Source of the DNA: Polyangiaceae bacterium
GTDB taxonomy: Bacteria > Myxococcota_A > Polyangia > Polyangiales > Polyangiaceae
DNA: 64,000 nt
Direction of reading: 5' to 3'
Assembly: GCA_025936115.1 (NCBI GenBank)
Contig: JAICTZ010000015.1
Span: 62,001-126,000, forward strand
Under the pieces are notes generated by a model. It saw only the letters and a list, made by a program, of their open reading frames with translations, was not told where the DNA came from and made no database searches. Position numbers and translations under genes: made by a program. Numbering within the stretch: the stretch's first letter is position 1; the number at the start of each line of letters is the position of its first letter. Positions 44,223 through 53,511 of the stretch are shown one piece after another.

Positions 44223-44238
44223 ACCACCGATAGGTGGT
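44223..44238. promoter_or_regulatory. palindromic operator candidate 1 (XRE B promoter)
   Basis: ACCACCGATAGGTGGT is an inverted repeat of ACCACC around a GATA centre; read on the other strand its core is ACCTATCGGT, the same as the two sites below. It lies 36 bp upstream of the XRE B start. Confidence 0.6.
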
Positions 44239-44254
44239 GAGGCTCCGAACTCCC

Positions 44255-44272
44255 GTATACCTATCGGTATAC
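44255..44272. promoter_or_regulatory. palindromic operator candidate 2 (XRE B promoter)
   Basis: GTATACCTATCGGTATAC is a perfect 7-bp inverted repeat around TATC. Its core ACCTATCGGT is shared with the sites at 44223 and 45348. It is 16 bp from site 1, in opposite core orientation, so cooperative binding is plausible. Confidence 0.65.
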
Positions 44273-44298
44273 CCGGGGCAGCGCGCCTTCGCTCCGGT

Positions 44299-45321
44299 TC
44301 AACGCCAGGCGCCGTTGGCGCGTAGGAACACGCGCACGGTCGTCCCGTTCCCGACGCTCGTGTCGAGCTCGAGAAAGCCGCCCGCGCCGTGTACCAGGTC
44401 GCGCACGGTCGCAAGCCCGACCCCGCTACCCTTGCCGCGCGGCTTGGTGGTAAAAAACGGGTCGAAGGCTCTGCCCTTCGTTTCCGCGTCCATACCGCTG
44501 CCGGTATCGGAGACTCCAAGCACGACGAACGGCACCGTTTCGACCTCGAAACCGTCGGGGGCTTTGCGCTGCTCGCATCGGGTTTCGAGGGTCAAAGTGC
44601 CCCCGTCGGGCATCGCGTCGCGCGCGTTGGTGGCGAGGTTCGACAAGATACGCCCGACGGCCATGTCGTCGCAGCGCGCGGACGGCAGATCCGACGCGAG
44701 CCGCGTGACGACGCTGACGCGCTCGCCCACGAGCGACCGGAGCACGCCCGAAAACCGGAGCACTGCCTCTGACAAATCCGTGCCCGGCAGCCGTCCTACG
44801 GTCGAATCGGGAGGCAAAAGCTTGGCGATGAGGCGCGTCGCCTGCGTCACTGCGTCTTCGACGACGCCCGCCTCGCGCGCGACGAGGTTCGGCTGCTGTC
44901 GCATCGCCTCGGCGCAGTTCTGGATCACGAGCAGCATGTTGTTGAGGTCGTGGACGACGCTGCGGACGAGCCAATCGGCGCCGACCACGCCGCTCACGGG
45001 CGGCTGCGAGGGTGCGACGAGGATCGTGGCTTCGCTCGCGCGTTCGCCTCCGGCGTTCGCTTCGAGCGATGCATTCAACGCGAGCGCGCGCCGGGCCTCG
45101 TCGATGATTTCTTTGAGCTCGAGCGTGCGCTGTTCGTGCGACTCGGCTTGGACGGCGCCTTGCGCTGCACCTCGAACACGCTCGAGCGCGCTCGCGAGTT
45201 CGTTCGATAAGGCAGCCCGTCCGTCCGACGCGCGCGCGAGCAGACCCGGACGCGCACCGCAGCTGCCTTTCCGTGAATTCATGCTTCCCGACCCTGAAGA
45301 GGCCCGCTCACCGCGGAGCAC
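44299..45321 (-). CDS. soluble histidine kinase without recognised sensor domain
   Basis: 340 residues, no membrane segment. A helical N-terminal half (to about 120) leads to the phosphoacceptor region VRSVVHDLNNMLLVIQNCAE (His in VHDLN). The ATPase boxes are ILSNLATNARDAMPDGG (N box), VSDTGSGMD (G1), FDPFFTTKPRGKGSGVGLA (F and G2). It should autophosphorylate and pass phosphate to a separate receiver; none is adjacent. A copy of the ACCTATCGGT palindrome lies just upstream of its start, so it is likely in the XRE regulon. Confidence 0.88.
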   Translation of the reverse strand: MLRGERASSGSGSMNSRKGSCGARPGLLARASDGRAALSNELASALERVRGAAQGAVQAESHEQRTLELKEIIDEARRALALNASLEANAGGERASEATILVAPSQPPVSGVVGADWLVRSVVHDLNNMLLVIQNCAEAMRQQPNLVAREAGVVEDAVTQATRLIAKLLPPDSTVGRLPGTDLSEAVLRFSGVLRSLVGERVSVVTRLASDLPSARCDDMAVGRILSNLATNARDAMPDGGTLTLETRCEQRKAPDGFEVETVPFVVLGVSDTGSGMDAETKGRAFDPFFTTKPRGKGSGVGLATVRDLVHGAGGFLELDTSVGNGTTVRVFLRANGAWR

Positions 45322-45347
45322 CGGCCGCGCCTATGTTTCGGTAGTCA

Positions 45348-45363
45348 TATACCTATCGGTAGA
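45348..45363. promoter_or_regulatory. palindromic operator candidate 3 (histidine kinase promoter)
   Basis: TATACCTATCGGTAGA carries the same ACCTATCGGT core (45351-45360) with partial outer arms, ending 27 bp upstream of the kinase ATG at 45321. It resembles site 2 over 14 bases. Confidence 0.6.
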
Positions 45364-45548
45364 GTGGCACAAGTAGGTGGCAGCCACCCCGAACTCGTAC
45401 ACTCCCGCGACGTCGCGCGTACCTTCGGTGTCCATGTGGGCACTCGGGCCTTTTGCCCACTCCGCGGCACGCGCGCGGCCGCACACGGTCGCCACGGCCG
45501 CGCAATCGATGGCTCTAGGCTCCCAGACGCGCGACTCGAGTCCTAGCG

Positions 45549-46802
45549 TCAGAATTGCGAAAGGAACGCCCAGATCGCCGGCCCCGAGAACGGCGGCGGC
45601 TGATGAATGCCGTCGAAAGGACACCAGTTCACCGGATAGCCGGCCGCGCAGCCCTGATACGCGACGCAGCCGTCCGGCGTCGTAGCCTGCGTGGTCATGC
45701 TGCACTTGTTACGCTTCACGAACTCGTCGCGTGCCGCTTCGCCTTTGCTGATATCGATCGTCGTATCCATCGTACCGTGTGACGCCCAGTAGGCGATGGA
45801 GTGATCGCTCGCGGGGCAACCGTTCTGGAGCGACCCCGACATCGGCGCCACCGCGCGGAACACGTCGGCCATGTTGCACGCTACGGTGATCGTCATGATG
45901 GCGCCGTAGCTGAAGCCGGTCGCGAACACGCGGCTCTGATCGATACACAGCTTGCCCTCGAGGTCGCTCACGAGCGCCTTGACGTACTCGATGTCTCGAT
46001 CGTCGGTGTTGGTCCAGCCGCCGCTCAGCGCCTGACCGGCGACGAAGATCGTGTCTTGGGAAAGGTCCTTGATTCCGTAGTAGGGGCCAGTGGGATCGAG
46101 GCCGGCGTTCGGCGGACCACCGGTGTCCACTTGATCGGCCGAGCCCTGCATCCCATGAAACGCGAAGATGATGCGGTGTGGAGTGTTCGCGTCGTAGCCG
46201 TCCGGTAAGCGCAGGATGTAGTCGCGCTTGGTACTGCCGACCTCGATCTGCTGCGCGCCCGTCGCGGGAGCCGCCGAGCCGCAGCCCTTGCTCGGCACGG
46301 CGCCAGCGAGCCCGCCGCTACCGCTACCTCCGCTCGCGCTCGCGCCACCGCTGCCGGCAGCCTGACCCGCGCTGCCGCCGGCTGCCGCGCCCGCGCCGCC
46401 GCCCTTCGCGTTCATACGGCCGCCCGCGCCGCCGCTCGCCGTGGCGGTGCCGCCGCCACCGCCGGAGCCTGGAACGCCAGCTGTACCGGATGTCGTTCCG
46501 CCAGCGCCGCCCGACACAGTCGAGCCCCCGGCTCCGCCCGAGCCGCCGCTCGTCGCGGACCCGCCGGTCGAATTCCCCGCAGCGCTCGAACCACCCGTGC
46601 CGCCCCCGCTCGGCGCGCCGGCAGAACCTGAACTTCCGCCACCGGACGTAACGTCCGAGCCGGCCGCGCCCACGGCGCCGGTCCCTGCCTGCCCCGAGTG
46701 ACCGCCGCCGTTCGAGCCACTGTCACCGCACGCCGCCGCGAGGAACGCACACCCGGCGACGCAACTTGCGAGCGCCGAAGCTCGAAGAGAATTGAAGCGC
46801 AT
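45549..46802 (-). CDS. Gly-linker lipoprotein with PHB-depolymerase/feruloyl-esterase-like domain
   Basis: 417 residues from ATG 46802, preceded by GGAG five bases upstream; the frame extends to 46868, but the signal starts here. Lipobox FLAAAC, then about 160 residues of Gly/Ser/Ala/Thr linker, then an alpha/beta-hydrolase domain. Visible are RIIFAFHGMQGSADQ (oxyanion region), VFATGFSYGAIMT (nucleophile Ser), HGTMDTTIDIS (acid Asp) and FDGIHQPPPFSG (His), with disulfide cysteines. The family includes secreted poly(3-hydroxybutyrate) depolymerases and carbohydrate esterases. Surface tethering by the linker would suit polymer attack. Substrate unresolved. Confidence 0.85.
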   Translation of the reverse strand: MRFNSLRASALASCVAGCAFLAAACGDSGSNGGGHSGQAGTGAVGAAGSDVTSGGGSSGSAGAPSGGGTGGSSAAGNSTGGSATSGGSGGAGGSTVSGGAGGTTSGTAGVPGSGGGGGTATASGGAGGRMNAKGGGAGAAAGGSAGQAAGSGGASASGGSGSGGLAGAVPSKGCGSAAPATGAQQIEVGSTKRDYILRLPDGYDANTPHRIIFAFHGMQGSADQVDTGGPPNAGLDPTGPYYGIKDLSQDTIFVAGQALSGGWTNTDDRDIEYVKALVSDLEGKLCIDQSRVFATGFSYGAIMTITVACNMADVFRAVAPMSGSLQNGCPASDHSIAYWASHGTMDTTIDISKGEAARDEFVKRNKCSMTTQATTPDGCVAYQGCAAGYPVNWCPFDGIHQPPPFSGPAIWAFLSQF

Positions 46803-47062
46803 GGTGACTCCGTTTCCTGGAGGGTAACGCAGGGCGCTACTCCGAGGCGGAGCCGCGCGGGATTTCACCGATTAGGACAGACGATGTCGCACCTGTCGGG
46901 GCATCTGTGCGAGGCTCCGCGAAACGTCCGCTAGCAGCAAAACATTGAACCAAGTAGCAGAGAACAATTTCGCCCCCCCTGGAACGAAGCGAGCGCTATC
47001 CTCTGAGTCTCCGCTCATGTCCTGCGCTCGCTCGGAGCGACAAGCTTTAGCGGTGGGGTAAC

Positions 47063-48055
47063 TTGAACGCGCAGGTCCTCATCGATGCCATCGTCCGCCA
47101 GACGATGGTGCTCATTGCCCAGCTTTCCACGGCTGACGGCGTGCGCTCGCCGTTGTCCCACGTCGCCGACGAGGTGTTCGTGGGGCTGGTTCGTGAGCTC
47201 GAGCGCCAAAAGGTGGGAAAAAAGGTCATCGCCGACATGTTCGGCCTGGCCCTCCGCTCTTACCAGCAGAAGGTACAGCGCCTGAGCGAGTCCGCAACGG
47301 CCCGCGGCGTCACGCTGTGGGGCGCGCTGCATTCCTTCCTTGCCGAGCGTGAGTCGGCTAGCCGGGCTGAAATCCTCCTACACTTCAAGCACGACGAGGA
47401 GGGCACCGTTCGGAGCATCCTCAACGATTTGGTCGAAACGGGACTCGTGTGCCGCAGCGGCCGCGGCCGTGACACGCGCTATCGCACCGCCACGGCCGAA
47501 GAGCTGGAGGAGCTCGGCGCGAGCGAGGCCGGCGACGCGGAAGAGACCAACGCCGCGCTGCTGTGGGTGCATCTCTACCCCGCGAGTCCGATCAAGCGCG
47601 ACGAGCTCGCTCAGATGGTTCCACTACCGACGGCCGCTTTCGAGGCGGCGCTCGGACGCCTGGTCGCCGACGAGCGCGCGCGCGTCGAGCAGCGACCCGA
47701 CGGCGACTATTGCGTCACCGAGCGCTGTCTGATCCCGCTCGGACAAGCCGCAGGCTGGGAAGCGGCAGTAGTCGATCACCACCGCGCCGTGCTCAAGGCG
47801 CTGGCGGCCAAAGCGGTGAGCGGTCGTCATGTGTCCGCCGCCGCCGACGAGATTGGTGGTACGACGCTCTCGTTCGATCTCTGGCCCGGACACCCGCGCG
47901 AGAAGGAAGTGCGGGCGCTGCTCGCCTCGGCGCGCAAGCAACTCGTCTCGTTGTGGGAAGAAGTTGCGGCCTACAACAAAGAGCACAGGCCCGACGAGAC
48001 GTATTCGGTGACCTTCTATTGCGGTCAGAACGTGACGGAAGAGGAGAGCGAGTGA
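47063..48055 (+). CDS. winged-helix-like protein of unknown function
   Basis: 330 residues from TTG 47063, no signal or membrane segment. The middle part looks like repeated winged-helix modules: SRAEILLHFKHDEEGTVRSI with LNDLVETGLVCRSGRGRDTR, then IKRDELAQMVPLPTAAFEAA with GRLVADERARVEQR. The N-terminal helix bundle includes EVFVGLVRELERQKVGKKVI. The C-terminal part resembles a conserved fold but I cannot name it. DNA binding is plausible. Its TGA overlaps the GTG of the following GH30-like lipoprotein, an odd translational coupling between a cytoplasmic and an exported protein. Confidence 0.68.
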   Translation: MNAQVLIDAIVRQTMVLIAQLSTADGVRSPLSHVADEVFVGLVRELERQKVGKKVIADMFGLALRSYQQKVQRLSESATARGVTLWGALHSFLAERESASRAEILLHFKHDEEGTVRSILNDLVETGLVCRSGRGRDTRYRTATAEELEELGASEAGDAEETNAALLWVHLYPASPIKRDELAQMVPLPTAAFEAALGRLVADERARVEQRPDGDYCVTERCLIPLGQAAGWEAAVVDHHRAVLKALAAKAVSGRHVSAAADEIGGTTLSFDLWPGHPREKEVRALLASARKQLVSLWEEVAAYNKEHRPDETYSVTFYCGQNVTEEESE

Positions 48056-49731
48056 GCACGCGCATTTCCGCAAGGTTTGGGTCTTGGCTCCGGCTCGCGC
48101 TCGGCGCGCTCGCGCTCGCCTGCGATCCGACGAACAAGCCCGAAAGCATCGACAGCCAGACCAATTGGCTCCGCGAGTGCCGAATCGACTCGCAATGCGA
48201 CGAGTCGCTGTCGTGCATTTGCGGCGTGTGCACCACTCCCTGCAACGACAACACGGCTTGCGGGGCGCTCAAAGGCACCGCCTGCGTCACGAGCTCCGAC
48301 GCCGCCGCCGTCGCGCAGTGCGACGGCGCCTCGCCCGCGGCACCTGGTTTGTGTATGCCGCGTTGCGACGCGGCGGGTTGCCCCAGCGACCAGATGTGCG
48401 TCGCCGGCGTGTGTACGCCCGTGCCGCAGCCCGACGCTCACGTCTCGATCGACACGCACGCATTGCACCAGACGCTCACGGGGTTCGGCGCCGCCGTCGC
48501 CTACGACGAAGCCGAGATCACGAGCCATCCGCAAAAGGCTGCGCTCGAAAAGACGCTCTTCGCCGACCTCGGCCTAGACGTGCTGCGCCTGCGCAACCGC
48601 TACGGTCACACGGGTGACGACGATCTCACCGCCACGACCGCGCTCATCGCCGCCGCGTCGGCGAGCCTCGGTCGCGCGCCGACGCTCGTGCTCACTTCAT
48701 GGAGCCCGCCCGCGACACTCAAGCAGAACGGCGCCGTCAACTGCAGCGGCAACGCCGAGACTTGCACGCTGACCAAGACCGCCGGCGGCGCCTTCGATTA
48801 CGCGAGTTTCGCGAGTTACTGGCGGAGCGCCCTCGACGCCTACGCCGCCGTCGGCGTGCAGGCCGACTACATCGGCATTCAGAACAACCCGAACTGGTTC
48901 CCGACCGCGCCCCAAGTCGGCGAAGCCTGCATTTTCACGCCCTCGGAGGCCAACAACACCATCACGGTGAACGGCCGCAACATCACGGGATCGTACCCGG
49001 GCTACGCCGAGGCACAAGCCGCGACGCTCAATGCGCTCCGCGGCTTCACACCGATGCCCAAGGTGCTCGCGCCCGAAACGAGCGACTTTGCGAGCGTGCA
49101 GAGCTACCTCGCGGCGCTCGAGCCGACGACGGTGGACGCCATCGCGCACCACCTCTACGGCGTCGATCCGGAAAACGTGGATCTGGCCGCGCTCGCGGCC
49201 GTCGGCCAGCTTGCGCCCGACAAGCCGCTCTTCCAGTCCGAGATGCAAGCGGACGGCCTCGGCACCGCGATGCTCATCCACTACACGACGACCGTGGAGA
49301 ACGCTGCCGCGTACATGCAGACGACGCTCACGAGCTCCGCCACGGGGCCTTCGACGAACTTCGACGCGCTCGTGGGACTCACGGCCACGGATTTCACGAT
49401 ACGCCAGCCGTACTACGCGATGCGGCACTACTCGCTCGACACGGATCCGGGTTGGACGCGCGTCGACGCGAGCTCGAGCTCGAGCTCGCTGCTCTCCTCC
49501 GCGTGGCTCGCGCCCGGCGCCGACGCCGTCACCGTCGTGCTCATCAACGACGGCACGACGGATCTGAGCGCCGAGCTCGACTTCGTGAGCGGCGAGCAGC
49601 CGGCGCACTCGGTCGTGAGCCGCACGGTGTTCGACGGCGTCGAGCGCGGCGCGGTGCTCGGCAGCCTCTCGACGGGCGGCGTGCTCAGGGTGCCGGCCCG
49701 CTCGATCGTTACGGTCGCCTTCACGAATTGA
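48052..49731 (+). CDS. GH30-like glycoside hydrolase lipoprotein with altered acid/base residue
   Basis: 559 residues from GTG 48052. Lipobox LGALALAC gives a lipoprotein, followed by a Cys-rich segment (CRIDSQCDESLSCICGVC) and a TIM-barrel glycosidase domain with a C-terminal beta domain. GH30 landmarks are LTGFGAAVAYDEAEI, LVLTSWSPPATLKQNG and the nucleophile region LFQSEMQADG (Glu 397). At the acid/base position the family has Gln-Asn-Glu-Pro; here the codons give GIQNNPNWF (Gln 277, Asn 278, Asn 279), so the usual Glu is Asn. The enzyme may use another acid, work as a transglycosidase, or only bind glycans. Substrate is unknown (xylan, glucuronoxylan or beta-glucan types exist). Confidence 0.78.
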   Translation: MSTRISARFGSWLRLALGALALACDPTNKPESIDSQTNWLRECRIDSQCDESLSCICGVCTTPCNDNTACGALKGTACVTSSDAAAVAQCDGASPAAPGLCMPRCDAAGCPSDQMCVAGVCTPVPQPDAHVSIDTHALHQTLTGFGAAVAYDEAEITSHPQKAALEKTLFADLGLDVLRLRNRYGHTGDDDLTATTALIAAASASLGRAPTLVLTSWSPPATLKQNGAVNCSGNAETCTLTKTAGGAFDYASFASYWRSALDAYAAVGVQADYIGIQNNPNWFPTAPQVGEACIFTPSEANNTITVNGRNITGSYPGYAEAQAATLNALRGFTPMPKVLAPETSDFASVQSYLAALEPTTVDAIAHHLYGVDPENVDLAALAAVGQLAPDKPLFQSEMQADGLGTAMLIHYTTTVENAAAYMQTTLTSSATGPSTNFDALVGLTATDFTIRQPYYAMRHYSLDTDPGWTRVDASSSSSSLLSSAWLAPGADAVTVVLINDGTTDLSAELDFVSGEQPAHSVVSRTVFDGVERGAVLGSLSTGGVLRVPARSIVTVAFTN

Positions 49732-49819
49732 GCCGTCCGAGCTAGATTTTTCCGGGCGGGCGCGCACGGCAGCGTGGGATTTCGGCCATGCGCGTCGACG
49801 CGTCGGGTACAAGATCGGA

Positions 49820-52800
49820 GTGTCACCGACCCGCTTTTGGAGCGCTGCGTTCCTTCGTGCCCTTTTCGGCTCGCTCGTGCTCGTCTCGGCGCTGTGCGCG
49901 CGGCAGGCGTCGGCCGAGCCGGCGGCTCCGGCAACCTGCGACCCCTCGAACCTGCTCGCAGGCAAAGCGCCCGTCGAGCGCGTCAACATCGGCAGTGATC
50001 CCGCTCTCGTCACCAACGGCGTCATCGGCCACGAGGGCGCCGACTGGGACGTACCGCCGGCGCTCACGTTCATGGGCGCAGGTTCCCTCACCTACGATCT
50101 CGGCACGCCGCGCAGCGTGAGCGCGGCCTTCCTCCAAGCCGACGCGAACGACACCTATCGCCTCGAAGGCTCTCTCGACGGTACCCCCGGCAGCTACCAG
50201 GTGCTGACCGAGTTCGAGAACGCACGCAGCCGGGGCGACGGCCTGCGCGAGCGTACGGTGCGGTTCGCGCCGACCACGCTGCGCTTCTTACGCGTGAGCG
50301 GAGGAGTCGGCGACGGCGCGTACTCGATCGCGGAGTTTGCGGCGTACTGCCGGGCTCCGGCGCCTTTCCCGCCCGTGCTGCGCGTCGAAGGCCCAGAGCC
50401 GAGCACGCCGCCCGCGGTGGCAACGGACGCCGCCGGCCCGCGCATCGGGCTCGAAGACGAGGGGGACACCTCGACGCGGTTACCGCTGCTGGCGGCCGCA
50501 GGCGCGCTCTTCGTCCTCGGCGGCTTGTCGCGGCTGCGTCGCTCGAACGGCGCTGACGAACCACGGCAAAAGGAAGCGACTGCCACGAAAGACGCAGTGA
50601 CGGAGCAGCAGGCGGCTCAGTCACCGCCCGTTCGTCTCGACGCGGGGATGGCGCGCGAGCTCAGGACGGAGCGCCTGTTGCGACTCATGTTCTTCGGCAG
50701 CGGCTGCGCGGCGCTCATCTACGAAATCGTTTGGTTTCATCTGATGCGCCTCGTGATCGGCGCCTCCGCTCTGTCGGTCGGCATCGTGCTCGCGAGCTTC
50801 ATGGGCGGCATGTTCCTCGGTAGCTTGCTGTTCCCGCGCTATGTGCCCGAGGATCGCCATCCGCTGCGGGTCTACGGCATGCTCGAGCTCGGCGTCGGCG
50901 TGTGCGGGCTGGCGATGCCGCTGCTCTTGCCGGCGATTCGCTCCGTGTACATCGGGCTCGTCGGCTACGGCGCGCTCGGGATCGCGCTCCGCGGCGTCAT
51001 CGCTACCGTGCTGCTCTTGCCGCCGACAGCGCTCATGGGCGCGACGCTGCCCGCCATTGCGCGCCGCTACCCGTCGGGACGCCGCGGTATGTCCGCCCTC
51101 GCCTGGCTGTACACGACGAACACTGCCGGCGCCGTGCTCGGCAGTTTGGTTTCGGCGTTCTACCTGCTGGCGCTCTGGGACGTATGGGTCGCGACGGCCG
51201 CGGCGGCCGCGCTGAATTTCGTGGTCGGCGGCCTCGCCGTACGGCTGTCGCGCGCGACCCCGAGGACGATCGCCCCGAGCGTTCGCGAGGCCGCGCACGG
51301 CACGCCTCGATTACGCAAGAAGAGTGCTCGCGCCTACGTCATCGACGTTCGTAGCGTCTACTGGGCGGCGGGACTTTCCGGGCTGACGGCGCTCGCGGCC
51401 CAGGTGCTCTGGACCCGCCTCTTGACGCTGCTCTTCGGTGCGACGGTGTTCGCGTTCGCGCTCATCTTGGCCGTGTTTCTCGCAGGGCTCGGGCTCGGCA
51501 GCGCGCTCGCCGCGTACCTGCTCCGCCGCGGCCACCGGCCCGCGCTCGCGCTCGGCTGGACGCAGCTCTTGCTCCTGCCGGCGCTGTTCGTGTCGGGCCT
51601 CGTACTCGCGCGTTATTTGCCGTTCGCCTCGCCGCCCGCGGTCACGCCCGTCGGTGCGCTGCACGGGCTGCACGTCGTGCGCGCGGTCGTGGTGATTCTC
51701 TTACCGGCCGTGCTCTGGGGCGCAAGCTTCCCGTTTGCTCTCGCCGCGGCGGCGCGTTCCGCCGAGGACACGGGACGTTCGAGCGCATACGTTTACGCCG
51801 CCAATACGATCGGCGCGATCGTGGGCTCCCTCTGCGTCAGCTTTTGGATCATCCCGAGTTACGGCTCCGCTTCCGCGACGCGCCTGCTCGGCCTCGGAGC
51901 GGGCATCTCCGCCGCCGTCGTCTTCCGAGCGCTCAGCGTCGCGGCCGAAAAGGCGAAACGTCCGCGCCTCGGGCCACCGCTCGGCGCCGCCTGGGCGCTC
52001 GGCCTCGGAGCGTTCAGCGCCGCGCTCGTCCCGACACTTTCGCCCGTGTTTCTCGCGCACGGCCGCTACATCTGGTGGGTCGATGCGCGCGACCGCTACC
52101 CGTACGTGAGCGAAGGCGCGGCATCGACCGTCGCCGTGCACGTCGCGCCCGACGGCTACAAGAACTTCCACGTGTCGGGCCGCGTCGAAGCCACCAACAA
52201 CCCGAGCGATCTCCGCACCGAACGCTTGATCGGCCACCTTTCGGGCTTACCGCACCCGCATCCCGAATCGGTGCTCGTCGTCGGCATGGGCGGCGGTATT
52301 TCGGCCGGCGCGCTCTCGCTCTATCCCGAGGTGAAGCGCATCGTGATCTGCGAAATCGAGCCGCGCGTCCTGGGCGCGACCCGCCAATTCGCCGACGAGA
52401 ATTACCGCGTGCTCGACAACCCCAAAGTCGAAGTCGTCTTCGACGACGCCCGCCACTTCCTCGCCACCACGCGCGAAAAATTCGACATCATCACGTCCGA
52501 TCCCATTCACCCCTGGGTACGCGGCAATTCCATCTTGTTTTCGCGCGAATACTACCAAATCGTGCGAAACCGCCTGAAGCCGGGGGGACTGGCGACCCAG
52601 TGGGTGCCGCTTTACGAAACGAGCGAGCTTGCCATCAAGATCCAGGCGAAGACCTTCATGGACGCGTTTCCGAACGGCACCGTCTGGAACACGCAAACCA
52701 GCGGGCGCGGCTACGACGTCGTGTTCGTGGGAGGCGAAGCACCGCTCGAGCTCGACGTGGCCTCGATCCAGCGGCGCATGGACGAAAACCCACGCCTCAA

Positions 52801-53074
52801 GCAATCGCTCACCGACGTGAAGATCAAGGATGCCATCGACCTGCTCGCGACCTACGGCGCGAGCGGCCGCGACATGCAAGCTTGGCTCGCGGGCGTCCCG
52901 ATCAACCGCGATTTCAGCCTCAAGCTCGAGTACATCTCCGGTCTCGCGCTGAACACCGGCGAGGCCGACCCCATCTACGCGCACATGGTCCAAGGGCACA
53001 GCTATCCCGCCTTCCGCGCCCAAGGCTCCGTCGATCGCGAGCTCCGCCGGCGCGTGCTCGCCGGCGGAGGCTAA
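49820..53074 (+). CDS. discoidin-like domain fused to membrane and spermidine-synthase-like domains
   Basis: 1084 residues from GTG 49820. Order: signal peptide (LFGSLVLVSALCARQASA); a discoidin/F5-8C-like beta domain (about 34-175) with NLLAGKAPVERVNIG and TLRFLRVSGGVGDGAYSIAE; a hydrophobic anchor near 215; then about 10 or more membrane segments from roughly 285 (GSGCAALIYEIVWFHLMRLV). The C-terminal domain is spermidine-synthase-like: SAM pocket VLVVGMGGGISAGA (about 815), ICEIEPRVLGATRQF, and catalytic-type FDIITSDPIHPWVRG. Membrane-fused SpeE proteins are known; their substrates are mostly unclear. The added extracytoplasmic discoidin domain is unusual and may bind a glycan or lipid. 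Confidence 0.78.
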   Translation: MSPTRFWSAAFLRALFGSLVLVSALCARQASAEPAAPATCDPSNLLAGKAPVERVNIGSDPALVTNGVIGHEGADWDVPPALTFMGAGSLTYDLGTPRSVSAAFLQADANDTYRLEGSLDGTPGSYQVLTEFENARSRGDGLRERTVRFAPTTLRFLRVSGGVGDGAYSIAEFAAYCRAPAPFPPVLRVEGPEPSTPPAVATDAAGPRIGLEDEGDTSTRLPLLAAAGALFVLGGLSRLRRSNGADEPRQKEATATKDAVTEQQAAQSPPVRLDAGMARELRTERLLRLMFFGSGCAALIYEIVWFHLMRLVIGASALSVGIVLASFMGGMFLGSLLFPRYVPEDRHPLRVYGMLELGVGVCGLAMPLLLPAIRSVYIGLVGYGALGIALRGVIATVLLLPPTALMGATLPAIARRYPSGRRGMSALAWLYTTNTAGAVLGSLVSAFYLLALWDVWVATAAAAALNFVVGGLAVRLSRATPRTIAPSVREAAHGTPRLRKKSARAYVIDVRSVYWAAGLSGLTALAAQVLWTRLLTLLFGATVFAFALILAVFLAGLGLGSALAAYLLRRGHRPALALGWTQLLLLPALFVSGLVLARYLPFASPPAVTPVGALHGLHVVRAVVVILLPAVLWGASFPFALAAAARSAEDTGRSSAYVYAANTIGAIVGSLCVSFWIIPSYGSASATRLLGLGAGISAAVVFRALSVAAEKAKRPRLGPPLGAAWALGLGAFSAALVPTLSPVFLAHGRYIWWVDARDRYPYVSEGAASTVAVHVAPDGYKNFHVSGRVEATNNPSDLRTERLIGHLSGLPHPHPESVLVVGMGGGISAGALSLYPEVKRIVICEIEPRVLGATRQFADENYRVLDNPKVEVVFDDARHFLATTREKFDIITSDPIHPWVRGNSILFSREYYQIVRNRLKPGGLATQWVPLYETSELAIKIQAKTFMDAFPNGTVWNTQTSGRGYDVVFVGGEAPLELDVASIQRRMDENPRLKQSLTDVKIKDAIDLLATYGASGRDMQAWLAGVPINRDFSLKLEYISGLALNTGEADPIYAHMVQGHSYPAFRAQGSVDRELRRRVLAGGG

Positions 53075-53085
53075 GCTCCGAGCCC

Positions 53086-53511
53086 ATGCGCTACCTCCAC
53101 ACGATGCTCCGCGTGCGCGACCTCGACGCCGCGCTCGATTTCTTCGTCAACAAGCTCGGCCTCACCGAATCGCGTCGCAGCGTGAACGAGCGCGGTCGCT
53201 TCACGCTCGTATTCCTGAAGAGCGGCGATCCCGCCGATCCGGCCGAAGTCGAGCTCACCTACAATTGGGATCAAACCGAGCCCTACCCGACGGGCCGTTT
53301 CTTCGGCCACCTCGCGTACGCCGTGGACGACATCTACGCGACGTGCGAGCGCCTGCGCGCGGCAGGTGTCGACATCCTCCGACCCCCTCGCGACGGCCAC
53401 ATGGCGTTCATCAAGTCTCCCGACGGTCACTCGATCGAGCTCTTGCAGCGAGGCGAGTCACTACCGCCCAGAGAGCCGTGGCTGTCGCAGCCGAATCAGG
53501 GCAGCTGGTAG
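53086..53511 (+). CDS. gloA: lactoylglutathione lyase (glyoxalase I)
   Basis: 141 residues from ATG 53086, 11 bp after the SpeE-fusion gene. The glyoxalase fold has the metal ligands in place: His 5 in YLHTMLRVRDLD, Glu in EVELTYNWD, His in FGHLAYAVDDI and Glu in GHSIELLQRG. The F-V-N-K-L-G-L and R-F-T-L-V-F-L segments are typical of GloA. It isomerises the glutathione hemithioacetal of methylglyoxal; Ni2+ or Zn2+ use cannot be read. The ABC exporter gene starts at the next base after its stop. Confidence 0.9.
   Translation: MRYLHTMLRVRDLDAALDFFVNKLGLTESRRSVNERGRFTLVFLKSGDPADPAEVELTYNWDQTEPYPTGRFFGHLAYAVDDIYATCERLRAAGVDILRPPRDGHMAFIKSPDGHSIELLQRGESLPPREPWLSQPNQGSW

Noticed and set aside
47563..49731. 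A 722-codon reading of the GH30-like gene starting inside the winged-helix gene.
   Set aside because: The first 163 codons are out of frame with and overlap the winged-helix gene and lack coding character; the lipoprotein signal starts exactly at GTG 48052.
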